NCBI GenBank assembly: GCA_016215025.1
Contig: JACRMI010000116.1
Span: 1 to 62,736 of the forward strand
Source of the DNA: Chloroflexota bacterium
Lineage (GTDB): Bacteria; Chloroflexota; Anaerolineae; UBA4142
DNA: 62,736 bases
Direction of reading: 5' to 3'
In this document: piece after piece, positions 47,889 to 57,764 of the stretch
How the letters are laid out: every line of letters starts with the position of its first letter
Position numbering within the stretch: position 1 is the first letter of the stretch
Program-made: the position numbers and the translations under genes
The notes under the pieces: model-generated
What the model was told of the DNA's origin: nothing
The model's input: the letters and a program-made list of their open reading frames with translations, nothing else
Database searches by the model: none

Positions 47889-49055
47889 ATGAGTGTCGTA
47901 GAACAAGTAGAAACAAAAATCGAAGAGAACCTCACCGAGGAAGAAGAGCTGCACCAAGCTGCTGAAAAGGTCTATGTGGCTCCGCCCTGGAAGCTGATGT
48001 GGTGGCGTTATCGCAAACACAAGATGGCGCTCATCAGTACCGTGGTCTTGATCCTGTTTTATTTTACCGCCGTGTTCAGTGAATTTGTTGCACCGTACGA
48101 TCCCGATCAGGCTTTGATCCAGTTCAAGCAAGTCCCGCCGACGGCAATTCACATTCGCGACGCCGAAGGTAATTTCCATTTCCCCTTTGTCTACCAACAC
48201 AAGCGGTCGATGGACCCGCAATCGCTTGCCATTTCATATACGGAAGAAAAGACAACGCGCTATCCCCTTGAACTTTTGGCAAAGGGCGTACCCTACAAGA
48301 TGCTGGGCATCTGGGAAACCGATATTCATCTATTCGGAATTCCCGCGGGGACCGATCAACAAGGCGTCTTTTTACTTGGCACTGACCGCCTTGGACGCGA
48401 CATGTTTTCACGTATCGCTAATGGCGCGCGTCTTTCGCTGTCCCTGGGCTTGGTGGGTGTGTTTCTCAGTTTGGTGATCGGCGTGGTCTTGGGCGGTATC
48501 TCGGGGTATTACGGAGGGCGCGCTGATGTGGTCATTCAACGCGTGATCGAATTTATTCGAACGATTCCCCAAATTCCGCTGTGGATGACGTTGAGTGCTG
48601 CATTGCCAGCCACGCTATCGGTCGAGCAGACGTACTTTGGCATCACCGTCATTCTCTCGTTGGTTGCGTGGACTTGGATGGCGCGGGTTGTTCGCGGACG
48701 ATTCTTGGCGATGCGTGAAGAAGATTTCGTGCTAGCCGCGCGCTTGAATGGCTCGAGTGAAATGCGCATCATCCTGCGCCACATGATGCCATCGTTCTTG
48801 AGCTATATTATCGCGGCGCTCACGTTGAATATCCCGAACATGATCCTCGCCGAGACCGGCTTGAGCTTTATCGGCTTGGGGCTGCGTCCGCCAGCCATCA
48901 GTTGGGGTGTATTGTTGCAGGAAGCGATGAATATTCGCTCGCTGGTGTTGTCGCCGTGGGTGCTTGCGCCGGGCTTTGCGGTGGTTATTGCAGTCTTGGC
49001 ATTCAATTTTGTGGGCGATGGCTTGCGCGACGCGGCGGACCCCTATGCGAGGTAA
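47889..49055 (+). CDS. ABC transporter permease (OppC/DppC-like)
   Basis: 388 residues, longer than usual because of an N-terminal acidic cytoplasmic extension (VEQVETKIEENLTEEEELHQ) and a large periplasmic insert after span 1 (about residues 70-170). LGTDRLGRDMFSRIANGARLSL is the hallmark of OppC-type permeases, and the EAA loop is MREEDFVLAARLNGSSEMRIILRHMMP. It ends 5 bp before the OppD-like gene. Confidence 0.92.
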   Translation: MSVVEQVETKIEENLTEEEELHQAAEKVYVAPPWKLMWWRYRKHKMALISTVVLILFYFTAVFSEFVAPYDPDQALIQFKQVPPTAIHIRDAEGNFHFPFVYQHKRSMDPQSLAISYTEEKTTRYPLELLAKGVPYKMLGIWETDIHLFGIPAGTDQQGVFLLGTDRLGRDMFSRIANGARLSLSLGLVGVFLSLVIGVVLGGISGYYGGRADVVIQRVIEFIRTIPQIPLWMTLSAALPATLSVEQTYFGITVILSLVAWTWMARVVRGRFLAMREEDFVLAARLNGSSEMRIILRHMMPSFLSYIIAALTLNIPNMILAETGLSFIGLGLRPPAISWGVLLQEAMNIRSLVLSPWVLAPGFAVVIAVLAFNFVGDGLRDAADPYAR

Positions 49056-49060
49056 ACACA

Positions 49061-50089
49061 ATGCTGGATAACACCTTACTGGAAGTTAAACAACTCAAGA
49101 CCTATTTTTTTCTTGACGAAGGGACCGCCCGCGCGATTGACGGTGTCGATTTCTACATCAAACGCGGCGAGATTTTAGGCGTGGTCGGCGAAAGTGGTTG
49201 TGGCAAAAGCGTAACCGCCCGTTCGATTCTGCGGATTGTGCCCAAGCCCGGCAAAATTGTCGAAGGGGAGATCACACTCCATCGTGTGGTTGGCAAGCAA
49301 AATGGTTCGACCACCACTGACTTGGTCAAGCTCACGGAACTCGATCCGATGGGATCGCTCATGCGCAGTTTGCGCGGTAGCGAGATGGCTTTGGTCCCGC
49401 AAGAACCCATGTCGTCGCTTAGCCCGGTCCATACGATTGGCAATCAGATCATGGAAGCGATTCTGCTTCACCAAAAGGTGAGCAAAGCCGAAGCGCGCAG
49501 CAAGACCATCGAGATGCTGGACCTTGTGGGCTTTCCCAAACCGCAACAACGCGTGGATTCCTATCCGTACCAACTTTCGGGTGGGTTGCGCCAACGCGCC
49601 GTCATCGCTATGGCGCTCTCGTGCCATCCCAGCTTGCTCATTGCCGATGAACCCACGACCGCGCTCGACGTGACAACCGAAGCGCAGATTCTAAAGCTGA
49701 TGCGTTCGCTGCAAAGCGAACTCGGTATGGCGATCATGTACATCACCCACAACCTGGGCGTGGTCGCGCAAATGTGCGAACGCGTGATCGTCATGTACAT
49801 GGGCAAGGTGGTCGAAGAAGCGGATGTGGACATGATTTTTCACAATCCCATGCATCCCTACACCTCCGCGCTCTTGCGTTCGATTCCGCGCTTGGGACAA
49901 AAGACGCGTGACCGTCTGCGGCTTGAATCGATTCGCGGCACGGTCCCCGATCCCTATTCGATTCCCAAGGGCTGCTCGTTTCATCCGCGATGCAGCAAGC
50001 GCATCCGCGGCGTCTGCGATCAGGAAGAACCGCCGAATATTCAAGTTGAGCCGGGACATCGCGTTCGCTGTTTGCTCTACAAATCCTAA
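49061..50089 (+). CDS. ABC transporter ATPase (OppD-like)
   Basis: 342 residues from the ATG at 49061. Walker A GVVGESGCGKSVTARS, Q-loop PQEPMSSLSPV, signature LSGGLRQRAVIAMALSC (LSGGL rather than LSGGQ or LSGGM), Walker B LLIADEPTTALDVTTEAQ, H-loop ITHNLGVVAQ. The C-terminal extension has SFHPRCSKRIRGVC. Completes a full transporter with the ATPase at 43538. A MITE-like element begins at the next base. Confidence 0.93.
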   Translation: MLDNTLLEVKQLKTYFFLDEGTARAIDGVDFYIKRGEILGVVGESGCGKSVTARSILRIVPKPGKIVEGEITLHRVVGKQNGSTTTDLVKLTELDPMGSLMRSLRGSEMALVPQEPMSSLSPVHTIGNQIMEAILLHQKVSKAEARSKTIEMLDLVGFPKPQQRVDSYPYQLSGGLRQRAVIAMALSCHPSLLIADEPTTALDVTTEAQILKLMRSLQSELGMAIMYITHNLGVVAQMCERVIVMYMGKVVEEADVDMIFHNPMHPYTSALLRSIPRLGQKTRDRLRLESIRGTVPDPYSIPKGCSFHPRCSKRIRGVCDQEEPPNIQVEPGHRVRCLLYKS

Positions 50090-50172
50090 TAGTGCATCCA
50101 CAAAATCTTGCGGGCAAGCCAGGCCTATTTCAAGCGTAGTCGAGTCCGCAGCATTATTTTGTGGCTGCACTA
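50090..50172. mobile_element. Fold-back MITE-like element, family 1, copy 2 (83 bp)
   Basis: TAGTGCATCCACAAAAT at 50090-50106 and the inverted ATTTTGTGGCTGCACTA at 50156-50172 match 16 of 17. Opposite in orientation to the 9838 copy and aligning with it along its length. The stop codon TAA of the OppD-like gene ends at 50089, immediately before the element. Confidence 0.8.
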
Positions 50173-50276
50173 GATCGCACCAAACACATTCGTCTCGCAT
50201 TGTACTGACTGGTGGATCGTCGCTCGTTGGAATTGAGTGATACACGATCCCCAGTTGTTTTTTGGAGAGCGTGGCT

Positions 50277-50708
50277 ATGAAAACTCTGGTTACCTCACCA
50301 ACTCTCAATCACATTTTGCTTTATGGCCTGATTTACATCCTATGGTTTGTGAACATCGTCGTCTGTGTGGCAGCGTTGGCCCAAGTTCGTTCGCTGGTCA
50401 GCGTATTATGGATTGCCGCCGGTAACGACGTCTACTCATTCGGATTGATCAATTCGATTTGTTTGCTCGTCGGCGGGATCGTCGCGTTTACGTTCGTGAT
50501 GTTTTTAGAGGGATATTATCGCGCCAGCTTCGAGCGCCCAGTTCAAGCAACTGCGTCTCCAGATCAAAGCTCTATTCGTCAAAAGTTGACGAATTGGAAA
50601 CTCGATATATTATTGCGACGGTTTGCGATGACGACGGCGATCCCACTCGGCGTGTTGATCGTGGCTTGGGTCGCGCTCGAAATCGCACTCCGCATCTTGG
50701 TTCGGTGA
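50277..50708 (+). CDS. Three-span membrane protein of unknown function
   Basis: About 143 residues from the ATG at 50277; an earlier start at 50262 is possible. Spans: LLYGLIYILWFVNIVVCVAAL, NSICLLVGGIVAFTFVMFL and TTAIPLGVLIVAWVALEIAL, with a polar, basic loop between the second and third. It is 9 bp upstream of the large carbohydrate-enzyme-like gene, so the two are likely co-transcribed. No family recognised. Confidence 0.65.
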   Translation: MKTLVTSPTLNHILLYGLIYILWFVNIVVCVAALAQVRSLVSVLWIAAGNDVYSFGLINSICLLVGGIVAFTFVMFLEGYYRASFERPVQATASPDQSSIRQKLTNWKLDILLRRFAMTTAIPLGVLIVAWVALEIALRILVR

Positions 50709-50717
50709 GAGGAAGGC

Positions 50718-53276
50718 ATGGCTGTTAGTTATGCGCGTTACGAGATCGAAAATGGTTTTATCCACAACTGGATTGTGGCCGGTCCCCAAGCGATTCCCGT
50801 TCTCGATTTGGATCGTTATCAAGGCGACGATTGGAAGCTGCAGATTGCCAAGCACTATTACGATGTCAATTCCTGCCTGACGCAGCCGCCCGTCGAAACC
50901 GAATCGTTTGAGCTTGGCGACACCAAACTCGAGTGGAATTATTTTCGATGTGACGACGATCATTTTGTCGAGTGCACCGCGTTCTATCACACCTGTCATT
51001 ATTTACGAACCTGGGCGTACACCCGCGTGACAAGCCCGACGGCGCAAGATGTCCAATGCGTTCTCACCACCAACGGTCCCGCCGATGTGTGGCTGAACGG
51101 CGAGCATATTCATCGGCAGGAACATTTCCACCATCAAATTCCTCACAGCGTTTCATTTCAAGCCAAGTTAAAATCAGGGCATAACGAAATCCTCGTACGC
51201 TTTGAAGAGGTCGCCGCGCGCGAGTGTCCGTACGTGATGGCGTTGCAAATCGTCAATGCGCCCGCGCAAGCGTACGTATTTATTCCTACACTGCATGAAG
51301 GGGTCGCGCGTCGCCAGGTCGTCGAAAAAGCGATTCACGCCGCGTATCTGGATCGTGATGTATATGTCTGGGACGACGAAATCACCGTGCATTGGCCGCC
51401 CGATTTGGCGACGGCGGCGGAATTGACGGTGCGTCTCCAAAAATTACCGGCGTGGATTCATTCCGAAGGTCAGCCCACCATTTCGGCGAAATTCAAGCTG
51501 CCGATGGCTGCGCCTTATCAACTCCCTGAAGGCGCGTTCGATATTTTTTTGATTCCGACCGTGCGCGAGTACTATGAAGGCAATTTGCGCCTTGAACGCA
51601 AGATCAGATTGAGTTCAACGCGAAACAAATATTCGCAAGCGCCGTATGGCACATTTGACGAACGACGCGCGGAAGCATTGCTGGACGCCGCCAAACGCGA
51701 GCAGAGTGTCTTTTCTGAAATCGCCAAGATGGCGCTAGGTTACTGGGCAGACTTGAAGCTCGACGTGATTCTGGAAACGATTGACGGTATCAATCAGCGC
51801 AAAGATTGCAGCGATTTTTTCCTCGTCGGTTTGCTCGGCATGTTGCATCGCTCTGGCAACGATCCGCAATTCCCTGAATCGCTCAAGCAGCCGCTCGAAG
51901 AATGCGTGCTTAATTTCAAATATTGGATGGACGAACCCGGCGAAGACGCGATGTGCTTTTGGTCGGAGAACCATCAGATTCTATTTCACGCGTGCGAAAT
52001 TCTGGCGGGGCAACTCTATCCCGAACGTGTTTTTACGAACGTGAACCAGACCGGACAATGGCACCGCGAAAAAGGCGAACGCCTGGCGATCTCGTGGCTG
52101 CTCAAACGCGGAGCGGGCGGCTTTCGCGAATGGGATTCGAATTGCTATTTCGAAGAAGACCTGCTCGCGCTCTCGCATTTGGCTGACCTTGTGGCAAGTC
52201 AAGCGGTTTACGATCTCGCCGCCGTCATCATGGACAAGATGTTTTTGACGATGGCGCTCAATTCGTACAAAGGCGCGTTCGGTTCGACACACGGACGCGC
52301 GTACAAGGAACACGTTAAAGGCGCACGCGGCGAATCGACTTCGGGCGCAAGTCGATTGATGTGGGGCATGGGCGCATTCAACGACAAGATTTTGGGCACA
52401 GTCAGCTTGGCGTGCATGGAGCATTACGAATTTCCGTTGCTCATCGGCGCGATTGCGGCCGACTTGCCCGATGAGATGTGGAATCGCGAGCAGCACGCCG
52501 GCAAGCTAGAAGCAGGGTGCGATAAAGAGATCGGCGAGTGGAGCGTGAACAAGGTCACGTACAAAACGCCCGATTATATGCTCTGTTCGGCGCAGGATTA
52601 TCATCCCGGCGAAAACGGTTACCAGCAGCATATCTGGCAAGCGACGATGGGTCCCGATGCGGTGGTCTTTGTCACGCATCCATCGTGCATCAGCGAAGAG
52701 AATTCACATCGCCCTGGTTTTTGGCACGGCAATGTCACGTTGCCGCGTGTCGCGCAGTGGAAGGATGTGCTCATCGCCGTTCACAAAATCCCAGACAGCG
52801 ATTGGCTTGGATTCACACACGCGTATTTTCCCGCGTGGGCATTCGACGAATATGTTATCCGCGACGGATGGGCATTCGCGCGCAAAGACAATGGCTATCT
52901 TGCAATCACGGCGGCGCGCGGCTTTGATTTCATCCAGCGTGGCAATAGCGCCTTTCGAGAACTACGCTCGCATGGTCGAGAAAACATTTGGGTGTGTCAC
53001 ATGGGACGCGCCGCACTCGACGGCGACTTTGCTTCGTTCCAGAAAAAGATTCTCGCGCTCGCTGTCAAATACAATAGCTTGTTGGTGCGTTGTGCAACCT
53101 TGCGCGGCGAGACGCTTGAATTTGGTTGGCAAGGCGATTTCAAACGCAACGGCAAAGTCGAACCGATCACGGGTTTCAAGCACTATGACAATCCATACTG
53201 CGTCGCCGAACTGAATGCATCACAGCTTCAAGTACATTTCGGCGAGCAAGGGATTCGTCTGAATTTTGCCAAATAG
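50718..53276 (+). CDS. Large uncharacterised carbohydrate-enzyme-like protein, paralogue A
   Basis: 852 residues, soluble, no signal peptide. Residues 1-330 are beta-rich (WLNGEHIHRQEHFHHQIPHSV looks like a GH2-type sugar-binding jelly-roll). Residues about 330-650 are helical with the shared motifs CSDFF, FKYWMDEPGEDAMCFWSENHQILFH, FTNVNQTG, GFREWDSNCYF and GAFGSTHGRAY. The last 200 are beta-rich with TPDYMLCSAQDYHPG. The jelly-roll, toroid and beta-sandwich layout is that of polysaccharide lyases and six-hairpin glycosidases. Asp/Glu of DEPG, SENH and EWDSN are candidate catalytic residues. No family recognised. Homologous to 55173-57761. Confidence 0.72.
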   Translation: MAVSYARYEIENGFIHNWIVAGPQAIPVLDLDRYQGDDWKLQIAKHYYDVNSCLTQPPVETESFELGDTKLEWNYFRCDDDHFVECTAFYHTCHYLRTWAYTRVTSPTAQDVQCVLTTNGPADVWLNGEHIHRQEHFHHQIPHSVSFQAKLKSGHNEILVRFEEVAARECPYVMALQIVNAPAQAYVFIPTLHEGVARRQVVEKAIHAAYLDRDVYVWDDEITVHWPPDLATAAELTVRLQKLPAWIHSEGQPTISAKFKLPMAAPYQLPEGAFDIFLIPTVREYYEGNLRLERKIRLSSTRNKYSQAPYGTFDERRAEALLDAAKREQSVFSEIAKMALGYWADLKLDVILETIDGINQRKDCSDFFLVGLLGMLHRSGNDPQFPESLKQPLEECVLNFKYWMDEPGEDAMCFWSENHQILFHACEILAGQLYPERVFTNVNQTGQWHREKGERLAISWLLKRGAGGFREWDSNCYFEEDLLALSHLADLVASQAVYDLAAVIMDKMFLTMALNSYKGAFGSTHGRAYKEHVKGARGESTSGASRLMWGMGAFNDKILGTVSLACMEHYEFPLLIGAIAADLPDEMWNREQHAGKLEAGCDKEIGEWSVNKVTYKTPDYMLCSAQDYHPGENGYQQHIWQATMGPDAVVFVTHPSCISEENSHRPGFWHGNVTLPRVAQWKDVLIAVHKIPDSDWLGFTHAYFPAWAFDEYVIRDGWAFARKDNGYLAITAARGFDFIQRGNSAFRELRSHGRENIWVCHMGRAALDGDFASFQKKILALAVKYNSLLVRCATLRGETLEFGWQGDFKRNGKVEPITGFKHYDNPYCVAELNASQLQVHFGEQGIRLNFAK

Positions 53277-53427
53277 ACCGCCGACAGCCGACGACCGACT
53301 GCCAATGGCGGATAGCTGATGGCATATTGCTTATGGCGATTAGCCATTTGCCATCTGCCACAAGCCATACGCTGATCGCGGTTTGCGGTTGGTCGTCAGC
53401 GGTCAAAAAATAGAAAGATAACCACGT
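53277..53427. repeat. Simple-oligonucleotide spacer (CCGCCGAC / ATTTGCCATCTGCC words)
   Basis: 151 bp composed almost wholly of degenerate short words in both orientations, forming an imperfect fold-back. The same words occur at 29192-29329 and 30600-30650. No promoter seen. Confidence 0.7.
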
Positions 53428-55176
53428 ATGAAAATATACTTGGTATTCCCGCCACCCTGGACACCGGCAATGCCTTACCTCGCATTGCCGGTGTTGACTG
53501 GTTTCCTTCGTTCGCATGGCATTGAGGTTATCCAACGCGACCTCAACGCCGAAACATACGATACGGTACTCAGCCGCGATCACCTCGAGCAATCTTTGAA
53601 ACGTCTCCGCGCCGAGTTTCCTCACAAGCTGAATCGTGTGCTCCCCGAAAAAATCGAATGGGCATTTAGTGTAGGACCGAGACTCGTCGCTCAAATCGAC
53701 GCGGCGAAAAGAGTGTTTCGCAGTTCCTCGTTTTACGATGGCGAGAAAAGCTTGGATGCTTTTTCGACCATCATGCAATCGCTCGAACTTGCCTCGTTGC
53801 CATTCCATCCCGCCCAACTCGATTTTTTGGAGTACGTGCCCGCGTCGCCGGTCGATTCCAGTCGCCATTTGCTCGAAGGTGTACGCGATACAAAACACAA
53901 TCTATTCCTCGACATCTTCAAGCGCGGCATTCTCGCCGATATTGTGCGCGAGCAACCCGACATCGTCGGCATATCGATTCCGACGATGGGGCAAATGTTG
54001 GCGGGCATGACGCTTGCCCATCTCGTCAAACAATCGGGATTGAAATGTCATGTCACCGTTGGCGGTCCGCACGTCTCGATGCTGCGCGAGCAAATTCAAC
54101 ATGCACCGCTGATCTTTGACCTCATCGATAGCGCGGTGATCTTCGATGGCGAAATGGCGCTGCTGGGACTAGCCGAAGCGATGGATGGCAAGCGCGCGAT
54201 GGACGACGTGCCGAATTTGATTCATCGCACCAATGGGACGATTCGAGTGAACGAAATGCAGATGCGTCCCAACGCATCCCAGCATGTCACACCCGATTTC
54301 GACGGACTGGCGCTCGATCGGTACCTCACGCCCGAACTCGTCTTGCCGCTCATCACCGCACATGGTTGTTATCACGGACTGTGCGCGTTTTGCAACGTGG
54401 GCTATGGCGCGGGCAAAGGATTTGCGCCGCTCCAAGTTGAGCAACTCGTCGAACAGATCACGACGTTGCAAAAAAAACACGGCGTGCGCCACGTCTTTTT
54501 CACCGACGAAGCGATCCCGCCGCGCACGATGCGTTTGCTGTCGGAGCGACTCGCGCAGCTTGGTTCGCCAGTCGATTGGTGCAGTTGCGCGCGTTTTGAA
54601 AAGGTGATTTCGCCGGAATTGTTGCAAACGATGGCGCGCGGCGGCTGTGTCATGCTGCTCTTTGGATTGGAGACGGCGTCCGACCGCATGATTCAACTCA
54701 TGGTCAAAGGTACCCAACGCGAAACGATGAGCCGGTTGCTGCAACAATCGACACAAGCGGGGATTTGGAATCACACCTTTTTCTTTTTTGGCTTTCCAAC
54801 TGAGACGCTGCAAGACGCGCAGGACACGGTCAACTTTATCTACGCCAATCAAACGGCGATTCACTCGGCATCGCCGGGCACGTTTGTCTTGGAACGCTAC
54901 TCGCCAGCGCATTTGCAGCCAGCTCAGTTTGGCATCACGCGCATCGTCGAAGAAGGGGAGCGCGATTTGGCGATCTATTTCGATTACGAACTCGCGTCGG
55001 GGTTGGACGAAGCGATGGCGAACATGGTGCTGGATCGATTCATGGATCAATTGCCGGGCAAGCGCTACGGGCAATACTATTCGCATGACGTGCATCGGTT
55101 TTTGTTCGCCAGTCATTTGCGCGCGCAAGGCAAACCCTATCCAGCCTGGCTCGCCAACGAGGAAACACTCACATGA
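53428..55176 (+). CDS. B12-binding-domain radical SAM enzyme
   Basis: 582 residues. N-terminal cobalamin-type Rossmann domain: KIYLVFPPPW, GFLRSHGIEVIQRDLN, PDIVGISIPTMGQM and CHVTVGGPHVSML. The [4Fe-4S] site is HGCYHGLCAFCNVG, a Cx4Cx2C spacing rather than Cx3Cx2C. Then VRHVFFTDEAIPP and VMLLFGLETASDRM (SAM-binding strand), and a C-terminal helical part. Relatives methylate unactivated carbons or rearrange rings. Its stop overlaps the ATG of the next gene by 4 nt, and paralogues flank it, so it works with them or modifies the same substrate (inference). Confidence 0.88.
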   Translation: MKIYLVFPPPWTPAMPYLALPVLTGFLRSHGIEVIQRDLNAETYDTVLSRDHLEQSLKRLRAEFPHKLNRVLPEKIEWAFSVGPRLVAQIDAAKRVFRSSSFYDGEKSLDAFSTIMQSLELASLPFHPAQLDFLEYVPASPVDSSRHLLEGVRDTKHNLFLDIFKRGILADIVREQPDIVGISIPTMGQMLAGMTLAHLVKQSGLKCHVTVGGPHVSMLREQIQHAPLIFDLIDSAVIFDGEMALLGLAEAMDGKRAMDDVPNLIHRTNGTIRVNEMQMRPNASQHVTPDFDGLALDRYLTPELVLPLITAHGCYHGLCAFCNVGYGAGKGFAPLQVEQLVEQITTLQKKHGVRHVFFTDEAIPPRTMRLLSERLAQLGSPVDWCSCARFEKVISPELLQTMARGGCVMLLFGLETASDRMIQLMVKGTQRETMSRLLQQSTQAGIWNHTFFFFGFPTETLQDAQDTVNFIYANQTAIHSASPGTFVLERYSPAHLQPAQFGITRIVEEGERDLAIYFDYELASGLDEAMANMVLDRFMDQLPGKRYGQYYSHDVHRFLFASHLRAQGKPYPAWLANEETLT

Positions 55177-57761
55177 CAGCCACCCAGAACTTGATCCGAA
55201 ATATTGCGGCAGGCGATACGCTTAAACCTTGGATCATGCTTGGCGCGTTCAATCATGATGTGTCAGACAAGGTGATTGGCTTGTCGTACTTTGAAGATAG
55301 CACCTCGCAGGTTGGACGCGCGGCGATGAACGAAATCCTGACTGAGGCGCACCCGATTCTGGCATCGTCTCCAACCGAAGGATGCGCGACGACGTTTCAC
55401 GGCGAGACGGCTCAGTGGAATTTGGTGCGCGGTCCAGAAAAATATCTATCGTGGGGCACGTACAATATCAAGAACCATCTCGGCGCGGCATTTCTTTCTA
55501 GTGTGATCACGCCCACGCAGGCAGGGATGCGCCAATGGCGTTTGATCGTCAATAACATCCGCGCGCTCGTGTCTATCAACGGCAAGATTGTGTTTGACAG
55601 CGCAACCAGCTCGCCCACGAGTTTGGGTGTGGCCTTCGAGCATCATTTTCAAGCGGAGTTGCAACCGGGTGACAATATCGTGAACCTTGGCTTGTTTCGC
55701 ATCGCGCGCATGGCGCAAGTTGGCTTCCGGCTCGACCTCGTCGATAGCGATGCTACCGTCCGCGCGCCGCTCGCGCCTGAGATGCCATTGGACACGCGCG
55801 CGTTGGTCGAAGAAGAATTGAACGGGCTGCGTTTGCCGCGCGACATTATTTACCCCGGACACAACCTGGGATTGAAGTTGGAGAATGCATCTGCAAGCAG
55901 CAATCTGCAAAGCGGATTCAAACTTCAAGTCGAGCTGGTCAATAGCAACGCTCAAGTGGTGCAGACCGTTCAGCCCACAACCGCCGGTGAGGTGGTGTTG
56001 GCAGCAGGCAATGCTTTGACCGATGGTGTGTATCACATTTACTGCAAATGGCTCGACCGCGAAGGCAGCGTATTCACCTCTACGTCGTTCAAAAACATTC
56101 GCAGGATCACGCCAATCGTCGCGCCGCAAGGATACGACAAGATCGACGAACGGCGACGGCTTGCGCTGGAACATTATGCGGACAATGCTGAACCCGATAT
56201 GCACCGTATCTGGGAGCAGGTCGCGCGTTATGCGTTGGGGCAATACACTCGCGTAGATGAAAGCACGATTCGTTGGACATGCGAGTTTATCGCCGCGCGC
56301 AACGACTGCGCCGATTTCGTCATTCAAGGCATTTTGCGGTTGATGTTTTGGGAACGTCAACAACAGCATCTTAGCCCCGAAATCAATGGGTTGATGAAAG
56401 ATACGGTCCTGGGATTCAAATATTGGATCGACGAACCGGGCGATACGGTGATGTACATGGGTTCGGAGAATCATCGCTTGCTGTTTCACGTCGCCGAGTG
56501 GATGGCAGGATTTCTATTCCCGACTGAAATGTTTACCAATAGTCAGCAGAACGGTTTGTTCCATTATCACAAGGCATTCACGTACATTACCGAGTGGTTG
56601 CGCCAACGGGGACGTTTCGGTTTCGACGAGTGGCACTCGAATTCGTACTTTCCGATTTGTATCGCGCCGCTGTTGAACGTGTTCGATTTCGCGCTCATCG
56701 AAGGTCAATACAAATTGCGCCAGATGGTCGGCGCGGTGCTCGACGAAATGTTTTTCAACCTGGGTTCGGATTCATATCAAGGCATTTGGGGCACGACGCA
56801 TGGACGCAGCTACGGCATCTACATCAAGCATCCCGATTTTGAGGGAACGTCGGCGCTGTGCTGGCTCTTGTTCGGCAACGGCTCGCTGACAAAAGGCACA
56901 TCAGGTATGGCTCCGGTGTGTTTAGGCACGAGCACCTACAAGCCGCCGAAAATTATTTTCGATATGGCGACCGACCACACCAACGTCGTCGAAGCTAAAG
57001 AACGGCAGGGCATTCTGCGCACGTCGATGCGCCACGCCGATTTCGTCGTCTATCGCACGCCTGATTACATGCTCTCCGGTTTGCAGGACCACCGCAAAGG
57101 CGAGTTTGAATCTTCGACGCACACCCATCAAATCACGCTTGGCAACAAGGCAAATATTTTTTGGTCGGCTCCGCACACGACGGGTGAAGGTTCCGGTTTG
57201 CGACCCGATTATTGGTCGGGCAGTTCGGTCATGCCGCGCGTGATTCAATACAAAAATGTCATGTCGCTCACATTTCGGTTGAACGATTTCACGTGGATGA
57301 GTCATGCGTGGTTCCCGCAAGAATTGTTCGACCAAGTCCGCTTTGCGGGTAACTGGGTGTTCGTCTGCGTCAAGCAAGGTTACGTCGGTATCTATTCACA
57401 GAATGGCATCAAGGTTGGCAGGGAAGGTCAGTACGCCGGGCGTGAGTTGCAGTGTTGGGCGCACGAAAATACCTGGCTCGTCGAGTGTGGACGTGAAGCG
57501 GATTGGAAATCGTTCGATGCGTTCGTCGGTGCATTGAGCGCAGCGCGCATCACTTTGCAAGGCAGCGTTATCACTTTCGAGTCGCCCTCTAGCGGCTGTT
57601 TCGTCACGGGCTGGGATGTCGTGCCGACCATCGACAATGTGCCCATTCAGTTGAATCGCTATCCATTGGTGGACAGTGCGTGGGCGCATTCGAAATTCGG
57701 ATCGGGCGAAATCGCGCTGACGTACGGCGATCAAGTGTACGAGTTGTGGCTCAATCAATAA
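55173..57761 (+). CDS. Large uncharacterised carbohydrate-enzyme-like protein, paralogue B
   Basis: 862 residues, same plan as paralogue A. Shared motifs: CADFVIQGILRLM, FKYWIDEPGDTVMYMGSENHRLLFH, FTNSQQNG, GFDEWHSNSYF, GIWGTTHGRSY and TPDYMLSGLQDHRKG. The N-terminal 270 residues differ from A but keep the jelly-roll pattern (RGPEKYLSWGTYNIKNHLG, LVSINGKIVFDS). The kept acidic residues and SENH argue for catalysis in both. Translationally coupled to the radical SAM gene. Confidence 0.72.
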   Translation: MTATQNLIRNIAAGDTLKPWIMLGAFNHDVSDKVIGLSYFEDSTSQVGRAAMNEILTEAHPILASSPTEGCATTFHGETAQWNLVRGPEKYLSWGTYNIKNHLGAAFLSSVITPTQAGMRQWRLIVNNIRALVSINGKIVFDSATSSPTSLGVAFEHHFQAELQPGDNIVNLGLFRIARMAQVGFRLDLVDSDATVRAPLAPEMPLDTRALVEEELNGLRLPRDIIYPGHNLGLKLENASASSNLQSGFKLQVELVNSNAQVVQTVQPTTAGEVVLAAGNALTDGVYHIYCKWLDREGSVFTSTSFKNIRRITPIVAPQGYDKIDERRRLALEHYADNAEPDMHRIWEQVARYALGQYTRVDESTIRWTCEFIAARNDCADFVIQGILRLMFWERQQQHLSPEINGLMKDTVLGFKYWIDEPGDTVMYMGSENHRLLFHVAEWMAGFLFPTEMFTNSQQNGLFHYHKAFTYITEWLRQRGRFGFDEWHSNSYFPICIAPLLNVFDFALIEGQYKLRQMVGAVLDEMFFNLGSDSYQGIWGTTHGRSYGIYIKHPDFEGTSALCWLLFGNGSLTKGTSGMAPVCLGTSTYKPPKIIFDMATDHTNVVEAKERQGILRTSMRHADFVVYRTPDYMLSGLQDHRKGEFESSTHTHQITLGNKANIFWSAPHTTGEGSGLRPDYWSGSSVMPRVIQYKNVMSLTFRLNDFTWMSHAWFPQELFDQVRFAGNWVFVCVKQGYVGIYSQNGIKVGREGQYAGRELQCWAHENTWLVECGREADWKSFDAFVGALSAARITLQGSVITFESPSSGCFVTGWDVVPTIDNVPIQLNRYPLVDSAWAHSKFGSGEIALTYGDQVYELWLNQ

Positions 57762-57764
57762 AAA

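Noticed and set aside
55446..56489. 347-codon minus-strand frame inside paralogue B
   Set aside because: Opposite a gene with a conserved paralogue; no motifs of its own.
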